Assembly (NCBI GenBank): GCA_947497485.1
Contig: CANMHB010000008.1
Location: 62,001 to 126,000 of the forward strand
DNA: 64,000 nt
Direction of reading: 5' to 3'
DNA from: Flavobacteriales bacterium
GTDB lineage: Bacteria > Bacteroidota > Bacteroidia > Flavobacteriales_D > Crocinitomicaceae
Shown: positions 9,466 to 16,231 of the stretch, piece after piece
How the letters are laid out: every line of letters starts with the position of its first letter
Numbering within the stretch: position 1 is the stretch's first letter
Notes under the pieces: generated by a model
What the model saw: only the letters and a program-made list of their open reading frames with translations
Told to the model about the DNA's origin: nothing
The model's database searches: none
Position numbers and translations under genes: made by a program

Positions 9466-10978
9466 CGAGCTTGCTCTGGTAATTCTTTTCGCATTTCATT
9501 TCGTTGGAAATAGTTTTGCTCAAAAGCCAAATCCGTTTGGAAAGGTTTCCGATACGCTTAATTCAGAAGCATTTATCAATACAGTTCAACAAAGCCTTCA
9601 ATTATTTTATTCTGATTACGCGAATGACACAAAATATGATTCAATCATTAACGCGCTAAATTACGAACCTGGCCAAGTACCAACATTTACCGATGAACAA
9701 ATTTGTGAGCAACTGCAAAAAATGAATGAAATGACTCCATTTCACCTTGATTGCAATTCCGCAACGATTTCAACGATTCGTTTCTTTGCTCGCGAACGTA
9801 GAAGTTTCATACGAATAGCAATGGGTCGGTCAGCTCTTTATTTCGATATGTACAAAGAAAAAATGGCTGAATACGGCATTCCTATTGAACTTCGTTTTTT
9901 GTCAGTCATTGAAAGTGGTTTACGGCCTCAAATTAAATCGAAGGCCGGAGCTTTAGGACTTTGGCAATTCATGTATAAAACTGGACTTTATTTTGGGCTT
10001 GAAGAAAATTCCTACATTGATGAACGTATGGACCCTGAAAAATCTACGGATGCCGCTTGCCGATACCTGAAACAACTCTATGGAATTTATGGTGATTGGA
10101 ATTTAGCACTCGCAGCCTACAACGCTGGACCAGGAAATGTTAACAAGGCTATTCGTAAATCCGGGAATAAAGCAACTTATTGGGAGGTTCGCCCCTATTT
10201 ACCGAAGGAAACCCAAGGTTATGTTCCCAATTTCATTGCAGCTGCATACATGATGACGTATCATGCGGAGCATAACATTATTCCAATGGAGGCTAAAATT
10301 CACAATGCTCAACTTGATACAATGTGTTTAACGGAGGGTGTTCACATGGCAACGATTTCAAAGTTAACGGATTGGGAAGTTGAGGATATTCAAACTTTAA
10401 ATCCTGTTTATAAAACGGCTTTTATCCCGAAAACGAAACCAGCCCGCTGTATAACGGGACCATTGGAAAAAATAAGTTTGTTGGTGGGAATTCAGGATTC
10501 ACTATATGCTTTGGAAAAATCCATTTATTCGCCTGTTAAACCATCTACAAATATTGAAACGCCTGATGCAATTGTTGCTGATTCATCCGACACGACAATA
10601 AACGTTGAGCCAATCATTGTCGACTCGCTTCCGAAAAAAGAAAATTTACAATATCACAAGGTAAAACCGGGAGATAACCTGAAAAACATAGCCTTGAAAT
10701 TCAATGTGAATGTTGAACAAATAATGGAGTGGAATGCATTGCGAACAGCTAACATCTATGTAGGACAACGCTTAAAAATCTATACGGATCAAGCTCCTAA
10801 AGTGAATGTTGTTCAGACTCCGAAACCGCCAGCGAAAAAATATTACATTGTGAGAAGTGGCGATACATTTTCGCGTGTTGCACAAAAACATAACCTTACC
10901 CTAGCTCAATTACAAAAACTAAACCCAGGTGTGCGTGTTAATCGAATAACCGTGGGACAAAGACTTAGAGTCAAATAA
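9440..10978 (+). CDS. Lytic murein transglycosylase with two LysM domains (MltD-like)
   Basis: 512-residue secreted peptidoglycan-cleaving enzyme. A signal peptide occupies about residues 1-27 and ends SFA before Q. The SLT domain has the catalytic-glutamate motif VIESGLRPQ (Glu near 158), then AGALGLWQF and the later AAYNAGPGNVNKAI. Two LysM peptidoglycan-binding domains lie at about 405-449 and 469-512, each with a GD[NT] turn and VGQRL. The frame is open to an ATG at 9425, but the ATG at 9440 puts the charged n-region directly at the start. It overlaps gatA, implying cotranscription. Confidence 0.92.
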   Translation: MQKLLKKYSELALVILFAFHFVGNSFAQKPNPFGKVSDTLNSEAFINTVQQSLQLFYSDYANDTKYDSIINALNYEPGQVPTFTDEQICEQLQKMNEMTPFHLDCNSATISTIRFFARERRSFIRIAMGRSALYFDMYKEKMAEYGIPIELRFLSVIESGLRPQIKSKAGALGLWQFMYKTGLYFGLEENSYIDERMDPEKSTDAACRYLKQLYGIYGDWNLALAAYNAGPGNVNKAIRKSGNKATYWEVRPYLPKETQGYVPNFIAAAYMMTYHAEHNIIPMEAKIHNAQLDTMCLTEGVHMATISKLTDWEVEDIQTLNPVYKTAFIPKTKPARCITGPLEKISLLVGIQDSLYALEKSIYSPVKPSTNIETPDAIVADSSDTTINVEPIIVDSLPKKENLQYHKVKPGDNLKNIALKFNVNVEQIMEWNALRTANIYVGQRLKIYTDQAPKVNVVQTPKPPAKKYYIVRSGDTFSRVAQKHNLTLAQLQKLNPGVRVNRITVGQRLRVK

Positions 10979-10993
10979 ATAAACTTCAGACAC

Positions 10994-11740
10994 ATGGTCA
11001 AATTGTCTGCCGTAATCATCGCGTTTAATGAAGAAAAAAACATTGGTAGATGTATTGACTCACTTAAAGACCTAGCGGATGAGATTTTAGTTGTGGATTC
11101 TTTTTCAAAAGACAATACGTTAGAGATTTGTAATCAAAAAGGAGCAAGAATTATTCAAAATAAATTCGAAGGACATATCCAGCAAAAAAACTTTGCTCTT
11201 TCTCAAGCAACGAATGATTGGGTGTTATCCTTAGATGCAGATGAGGCACTTACTGACGAACTCAAACAATCAATTCATGCAATTTTACAAAACCCTTCAA
11301 AAAAAGGTTACCGATTCAATCGATTAACGAATTATTGCGGAAAATGGGTGAAACATTGTGGCTGGTATCCAGATTCGAAATTAAGGCTCGTAAATCGTAA
11401 TTTCGCCCAATGGGGAGGTATAAATCCACACGATAAACTGCAACTTTCATTAGGCCTTGATGAAGGATTTCTTTCAGGTGATTTATTACATTACTCTTAT
11501 TATACCAAAGAAGATCATTACCGACAAATTGAGTATTTTGGTCAGATAGCCGCTCAAGAAGCCATTAAAAAAGGTGAAAAAGTAGGAGTGTTGAAAGTAA
11601 TGATAAAAGTAATCGCACAGTTTATTAAAAGCTTTATCCTTAAATTCGGTTTTATGGATGGGCTTACCGGACTAAAAATTTCCTATCGCAGTGCATTTGC
11701 CACCTATCGTAAATACCAACTAATCAGACAAGTAAAATGA
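10994..11740 (+). CDS. Glycosyltransferase family 2 (LPS core type)
   Basis: 248-residue cytoplasmic GT-A glycosyltransferase. It shows the N-terminal nucleotide-sugar fold SAVIIAFNEEKNIGRC, EILVVDSFSKDNT and the metal-binding acidic motif LDADEAL near residue 78. It resembles the WaaE/KdtX-like GT2 enzymes that add sugars to the LPS core, although donor and acceptor cannot be read from sequence. The downstream GT9 gene overlaps by four bases (ATGA), so both probably belong to one envelope-glycan operon. Confidence 0.85.
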   Translation: MVKLSAVIIAFNEEKNIGRCIDSLKDLADEILVVDSFSKDNTLEICNQKGARIIQNKFEGHIQQKNFALSQATNDWVLSLDADEALTDELKQSIHAILQNPSKKGYRFNRLTNYCGKWVKHCGWYPDSKLRLVNRNFAQWGGINPHDKLQLSLGLDEGFLSGDLLHYSYYTKEDHYRQIEYFGQIAAQEAIKKGEKVGVLKVMIKVIAQFIKSFILKFGFMDGLTGLKISYRSAFATYRKYQLIRQVK

Positions 11741-12723
11741 ATCTTTCAAACATAATTATTTCTAGAACGGATAGCATTGGTGATGTAGTTTTAACATTAC
11801 CACTGTGTGCTTGGATCAAAACAAAATTTCCGGAAGCAAAAATTACTTTTTTAGGCAGAGCATATACAAAAGACGTTGTGTCAGTTTTTCATGCGGTTGA
11901 TGAATTCTTAAGCATTGATGAATTAGAATCAATGCCGATGATTGAACGTGTAAATCGCATCAAGTCGGATGTTTTTATTCATGTTTTTCCAAATAAGGAT
12001 TTGGCAACACTTGCTAAGAAGGCAAAAATACCAATGAGGATTGGAACCTCTCACAGGGTTTATCATTTGTTAACCTGCAACCATCGTTTGAATTTTAGTA
12101 GGAAAAAATCAAATTTTCATGAATCCCAATTGAATTTTGAACTTGTAAAACCTTTTGGGCTGAAAGAACTGCCTTCTTTGAACGAAATCAACGGATATTT
12201 GAACCATTTTAAAATTCCAAACATTGAATTACCTGATTTTCTGAAGGAGACTGATTTTAAAAACACAATTATATTACATCCAAAATCGCAGGGAAGTGCG
12301 TTAGAATGGCCACTTGAAAAATATATTGAACTTGCAAGCAATTTAGTAGAACTAGGAAAAACGGTTTATTTTACCGGAACAGAAAAAGAAGGCGAATTAT
12401 TTCGAGACAAGATTCCACAAAACGAGAAAATTATTGATACAACAGGAAAGCTTTCTTTGTTACAACTAATCAAACTATGTGCTTCAGCAGAAGGTTTGGT
12501 AGCGTGTTCAACCGGACCTTATCATTTGTCTGCTGTTTATGGTAAAAAGGCTATTGGCTTGTTTTCCTCTCGCCGACCGATTCATCCCGGTCGTTGGGCA
12601 GCCCTTGGTGGAAATTCGAAAGCAATTGTTTATGATGAAAACTGTCCAACATGTAAAAAGGGAACTTCTTGTAAATGCATCGAAAACATTGAAGTCGATC
12701 GTATTCTAACGATTTTCAAATGA
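11737..12723 (+). CDS. Glycosyltransferase family 9 (heptosyltransferase-like)
   Basis: 328-residue GT-B enzyme of family 9, which in known cases transfers heptose to LPS. The N-terminal motif IISRTDSIGDVVLTLPL is typical, as are the C-terminal donor-site stretches LHPKSQGSALEWPLEKY, YFTGTEKEGE and ACSTGPYHLSAVYGKKAIGLF. Near the C-terminus a cysteine cluster, CPTCKKGTSCKC, may bind a metal or form disulfides. It starts within the stop of the GT2 gene and overlaps the next gene by four bases, so translation is probably coupled across the trio. Confidence 0.87.
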   Translation: MNLSNIIISRTDSIGDVVLTLPLCAWIKTKFPEAKITFLGRAYTKDVVSVFHAVDEFLSIDELESMPMIERVNRIKSDVFIHVFPNKDLATLAKKAKIPMRIGTSHRVYHLLTCNHRLNFSRKKSNFHESQLNFELVKPFGLKELPSLNEINGYLNHFKIPNIELPDFLKETDFKNTIILHPKSQGSALEWPLEKYIELASNLVELGKTVYFTGTEKEGELFRDKIPQNEKIIDTTGKLSLLQLIKLCASAEGLVACSTGPYHLSAVYGKKAIGLFSSRRPIHPGRWAALGGNSKAIVYDENCPTCKKGTSCKCIENIEVDRILTIFK

Positions 12724-13502
12724 TAAAAAAGCTGATATCGTTTACGATTCACGCTCACGTTTTATTGACGATTTCCGCATTTGTTTTTTCCTATGGAATT
12801 TTGAAGTTGGAACCAAATCAACTTGAATTTTCATTGGCTCTTGCATTAGCTGTTTTTGGCATTTATAATTTCCATCGGTTAATCAAACTAAAAAACAACG
12901 AGTTGCAGCAAGAGTTGATTGGCTGGTACACTCAAAATCAGCTTTTTCTGAAATATTCATCAGTTATTTCGCTTTTCATTTCGGGAATACTTTATCTCGT
13001 TTTAATAATATGGTCAACGCTTTCTACTCTGATTCTGCTTGCTTCAAGCTTGATAACGGTTTTCTATATTTTGAACTTTAAAAATCTGAACCTGCGACTA
13101 ATCCCAATGACTAAATCATTTTGGATTGCCCTAGTCTGGACAATAATAGCTGTAGTAATTCCAAAATTGACGATTGGCTCATTTCAATTTAATGATTTGA
13201 ATTTTTTCGTTCTCTTTATCACGCTAACGATACCAGGAGATATTCGGGACTCTAAAACTGACAAACCTGGAATGAAAACAATTCCTCAACTAATTGGAAT
13301 CCGAAATTCAAAAATTTTGTTTTTTGTTTTAATATTGGTTTTTTTACTCTTTAATTATTCATTAAATCTAAGTTTTCTTTTGCTTTTTATCGTAGTTACA
13401 TTATTCTGTTTTGTCCTTTTTCAAAAACGGATTTCATTTAAATATGAACTTTTAGATGGATTGCTAATGTTAATAGGAGTTTACCATTTTTTGCTTTGTT
13501 GA
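12720..13502 (+). CDS. Polytopic membrane protein, UbiA prenyltransferase-like
   Basis: 260-residue integral membrane protein with about eight hydrophobic segments. The sequence PGDIRDSKTDKPGMKTIPQL (about 170-189) resembles the second aspartate-rich motif of UbiA-type prenyltransferases. The first motif, normally NxxxDxxxD, is replaced by YNFHRLIKLKN, so prenyl-diphosphate binding may be altered or lost. It overlaps the GT9 gene by four bases, which suggests a link to envelope-glycan or lipid-carrier work. UbiA-like is an inference from one motif and topology; it could be an uncharacterised member. Confidence 0.6.
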   Translation: MIKKLISFTIHAHVLLTISAFVFSYGILKLEPNQLEFSLALALAVFGIYNFHRLIKLKNNELQQELIGWYTQNQLFLKYSSVISLFISGILYLVLIIWSTLSTLILLASSLITVFYILNFKNLNLRLIPMTKSFWIALVWTIIAVVIPKLTIGSFQFNDLNFFVLFITLTIPGDIRDSKTDKPGMKTIPQLIGIRNSKILFFVLILVFLLFNYSLNLSFLLLFIVVTLFCFVLFQKRISFKYELLDGLLMLIGVYHFLLC

Positions 13503-13744
13503 TCATTGCGTTTACAAATATTCTGAAGATATCTATCCTCTCCCTTCGTCTAGAGAAGTGAAAATTTAAAGTTTTTATGCTTTGGCAAAAAATGTTGAAG
13601 TCAATATATTTCCATTAATTTCCTTTTTGGCAAGCCCCAAAAAATCATCCCTTTCAGTCTTTCATGAAATAAGAGAATAGAAAAAATACATTTTATCGAC
13701 AATAATTACAATTTGTGAAAATTTTCGTAACCCGACTCTAATCG

Positions 13745-14560
13745 TTACTTAGACATCCTTTTAGAGTTACTTTCTGTAATGACTTTTTTGCCCGTTTTCT
13801 CTTCAATTTCTTTTCGTGTGTTACCTGCAATTGTTCCTCCTTGTTTTGCGATAATTTTACTTTCATCAAAACCTTTTGGTTTTTTCTCTTTGGAAATTTC
13901 GGTAGTTGTGGCTTCAGCAAGCATATTTAAAACAAGTTCAAGATTTGACATGTGATCCCGAAGATTTTCTTTTTTCAACTGCTTTAGATTCTTGTATTGC
14001 TTTGTGGATAATCCGCTCCAGGCTTTTGTTATTTCATCTGTTAAAATTGCAAATTCCTTTCCCTGTTTGATCCCACGATTTTCCCACTCATCGGTTAATT
14101 CTTTCCGAACCTCAATACTTTTTAATCGTTGATTGATCCACTCCTTGGAGTAGCCTTTTCTCAAATAGGTTGCCATTAAACGTTCGAAACCGATTTCGGG
14201 GTCTTCAATTTCATCCATACGTTCGCGACCAACTTGCGCCAACCAAAGCTTAAATGGTTCTGCTTTCGGCGATGGAATGCTTTGAATTAGTCTAAAAAGT
14301 TGTTCTGTATTTGCAACGTCAGTTTTATAGTATTTACCATCAGATGCTATTAATTTCAGTTGTCCGATTTTTTCGGACAACTCACTTCCCTCCTTTTTTA
14401 GCTTTGTTTTTAAGTCACTCCAATATTTTCTTGGGCGATCTGTTCCCGATAAAGCTTCCATCACATCTACAACAGAAAAATACCAGCATTCTTGTTCCTC
14501 ATCCCAATGCGTGCGAATTTGATTTTGATTAAAAAGCTTTATAGCCGAGTTTTTGTCCAT
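13745..14560 (-). CDS. BRO-N domain protein, DinD-like
   Basis: 271-residue protein with an N-terminal BRO-N domain (about 1-110; motif WYFSVVDVMEALSGTDRPRKYW), the fold found in phage antirepressors and baculovirus BRO proteins. The remainder resembles DNA-damage-inducible protein D, including the end GGTIAGNTRKEIEEKTGKKV. In E. coli dinD is part of the SOS regulon; the role here is unknown. It stands alone, on the opposite strand to both neighbours, between spacers of 242 and 312 bases, which suits an accessory gene. No integrase or phage structural gene is nearby. Confidence 0.8.
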   Translation of the reverse strand: MDKNSAIKLFNQNQIRTHWDEEQECWYFSVVDVMEALSGTDRPRKYWSDLKTKLKKEGSELSEKIGQLKLIASDGKYYKTDVANTEQLFRLIQSIPSPKAEPFKLWLAQVGRERMDEIEDPEIGFERLMATYLRKGYSKEWINQRLKSIEVRKELTDEWENRGIKQGKEFAILTDEITKAWSGLSTKQYKNLKQLKKENLRDHMSNLELVLNMLAEATTTEISKEKKPKGFDESKIIAKQGGTIAGNTRKEIEEKTGKKVITESNSKRMSK

Positions 14561-14872
14561 AACTCTAATATAAGAAAAATTAATGAATAATCCAGCGCTT
14601 TTCCTTTTGTGAAATAATTTTTACATTTGCTAATCCCAACGGGGAAATAATTTTATAAGAAAAAAATAGCGTTTGCTAAACGTCCTGCAAGAGAAAAGTC
14701 GAAATTTCATTGCCGCAGGGAAGTTAAAGTGAAACGCTCATGTTACGGCGTGGGCGTTGCTTTGCTTTGCGGCTCGGGCTTCGACTCCCTCTCTTGCAAG
14801 CTAAAGCAACTGTCCCACGCTTTTTTATTGGTATAAACTCACTGCGGGGCGGGTGAAACTAAAACTTTAAAA
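14561..14872. other. 312-base spacer holding a GC-rich structured element
   Basis: No protein frame is supported here. From about 14668 to 14820 the DNA is much richer in G and C than its surroundings. It contains a near-palindrome (CGTTTGCTAAACG at 14670-14682), a long hairpin running into a T-run (14748-14826), and a second set of complementary arms enclosing the first one's 5' side: TGCAAGAGA (14686-14694) with TCTCTTGCA (14790-14798), and AGTCGAA (14697-14703) with TTCGACT (14780-14786). It could be a non-coding RNA, an attenuator or a dispersed mobile repeat; I cannot identify it. Confidence 0.6.
14748..14826 (+). terminator. Large terminator-like hairpin followed by a T-run
   Basis: Arm GCGTGGG (14748-14754) pairs with CCCACGC (14814-14820), and inside them TTGCTTTGCTT (14757-14767) pairs with AAGCTAAAGCAA (14798-14809) apart from one bulged T. 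TTTTTT follows at 14821. It reads as an intrinsic terminator on the plus strand, yet no protein gene ends here, so it may close a non-coding transcript beginning near 14640. Confidence 0.55.
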
Positions 14873-16069
14873 ATGAAGAAAAGTTTATTTACAGCCTTTG
14901 CAATTTGGCTTGGTTTAACTGCGAGTGTATGGACACAAAATTGTAACTTAATAAATTCAATAACATTGAATACCCCCTCTAATAAATTTATCGGGGGTGT
15001 AACTTATGCGATACCAAATTCAGCAAATGGCGGTTGGGATGGTTATGGTGATTGTGAATTGTCGCTAAATAATTGGATTTATATTGCTTATTCAAAAGAT
15101 CAAGCTAATAATATGAATTTGTATTTTAACGGTAATTTGGTAAAAACGGGCACTTACCAAAATTTTCCTTATTCTTGGAATAGTTTAAGACTAGGGACCG
15201 ATTCTCCTACCTCGGCAAATAATTTTTTTAATGGGAAAATTGATGAATTAAGAATTTCAAATGTGGTAAGATCTGCAACTGAAATCACACAGCACTTTAA
15301 TTCTAATCAACCATTTAATCAAGATCAAAATACGATTGCACTATATAATTTCAATCAACAAAATGGAGGTCTAATTTCAGCTAGTTTTGGACCTAATGGA
15401 ACTTCCTATAATTCAACTTTTGTTTCGGGATTATTTGGGAACTCTATTTCATTTAACGGTGTTAACAGCTATGCTGATTTTCCCCTAAACGTTCCTGAAT
15501 CAAATCTTACAGTAGAATTTTGGATTAATATAACAAACATAATTGGTTCTGATTGGGTGATAAATTATCCTGGAATATATGGCGCTGGTTTTCAGATAAA
15601 TAATTTTTCACCATCATATTCATGGTCTACGGGAGCAACAGGAAATGCAATAACAGTAGATCCTTCTCAAATGCAATATGTCTGGGTAACTGATGGGAAT
15701 TGCACAGACACTGTTTGGTTTGATTCTCAGTCAGCGACAGTTTATGACACACTACTAACAACCGTTACAGACACCTTAATCATCAATACAACATTGAGTT
15801 TACCAGCTCCAAACAACGAAAACACGATATTGATTTATCCAAACCCGGCAAGTGATCACATCACCATCGATAATGGCAACTTCACAGCCATGGCAGGTTA
15901 TACCATCAAAATTGAAAACAATGCCGGCCAACAAGTATTTCAAAGCGCCATTAACCAAGCACAATTCTATGTTGATCTAAGCACGTGGACAGGAAATGGT
16001 TTGTATTTCGTTCATTTGATTGATGCGCAAAATAATACGGTGACGGTGAGGAAGATTGTATTGCAGTAG
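14873..16069 (+). CDS. LamG-type surface protein with type A T9SS sorting tail, internally rearranged
   Basis: 398-residue secreted protein. A signal peptide (about 1-21, ending WTQ) is followed by what looks like the C-terminal half of a laminin-G/concanavalin-like domain (NNWIYIAYSKDQ to DELRISNVVRSATEI, about 63-140). Next comes the N-terminal half of another (IALYNFN to LTVEFWINIT, about 155-225), then an Ig-like fragment with SYSWSTGATGN. It closes with a type IX secretion type A tail, IYPNPASDHITI (about 315 on), ending VRKIVLQ. Two half-domains in reversed order suggest deletion within a tandem LamG protein. Surface adhesion is likely but not shown. Confidence 0.75.
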   Translation: MKKSLFTAFAIWLGLTASVWTQNCNLINSITLNTPSNKFIGGVTYAIPNSANGGWDGYGDCELSLNNWIYIAYSKDQANNMNLYFNGNLVKTGTYQNFPYSWNSLRLGTDSPTSANNFFNGKIDELRISNVVRSATEITQHFNSNQPFNQDQNTIALYNFNQQNGGLISASFGPNGTSYNSTFVSGLFGNSISFNGVNSYADFPLNVPESNLTVEFWINITNIIGSDWVINYPGIYGAGFQINNFSPSYSWSTGATGNAITVDPSQMQYVWVTDGNCTDTVWFDSQSATVYDTLLTTVTDTLIINTTLSLPAPNNENTILIYPNPASDHITIDNGNFTAMAGYTIKIENNAGQQVFQSAINQAQFYVDLSTWTGNGLYFVHLIDAQNNTVTVRKIVLQ

Positions 16070-16105
16070 GAAAATGGTTGAAACCATTATTGATTTTTCG
16101 AAATT

Positions 16106-16141
16106 ACCCATAGGGGCGGATTTAAATCCGCCCCTATGGGT
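16106..16141. repeat. Perfect 36-bp palindrome, GC-rich
   Basis: Two 18-base arms, 16106-16123 and 16124-16141, are exact reverse complements with no spacer; the arm begins ACCCATAGGGGCGG and the centre is TTTAAA. It lies 36 bases after the LamG gene stop and 66 bases before the leuS promoter. It may be a REP-like dispersed palindrome or a bidirectional terminator; there is no clean T-run, which favours a repeat. Confidence 0.7.
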
Positions 16142-16206
16142 TTAAATGTGTTTAATCGATTTTCTCAAAAAATCATCATTTCATCACATAACGAATAATT
16201 TGAGTT

Positions 16207-16214
16207 TATCTTTG
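16207..16214 (+). promoter_or_regulatory. Bacteroidota -7 box for leuS
   Basis: TATCTTTG matches TAnnTTTG exactly and ends 17 bases before the leuS ATG at 16232. The -33 region is AT-rich with no clear TTTG. Confidence 0.55.
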
Positions 16215-16231
16215 CACTCTAAACAAAAACA

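Noticed and set aside
13503-13744. Possible terminator or gene in the 242-base spacer after the UbiA-like gene
   Set aside because: No stable hairpin with T-run and no open frame with a recognisable product were seen.
14640-14826. Integron attC site
   Set aside because: There is a folded inverted-repeat structure, but no clear RYYYAAC/GTTRRRY core pair, no integrase and no cassette array.
14640-14826. SRP RNA, 6S RNA or RNase P RNA
   Set aside because: No SRP tip motif, too short and wrongly folded for RNase P, and no 6S-like open bubble could be shown by eye.
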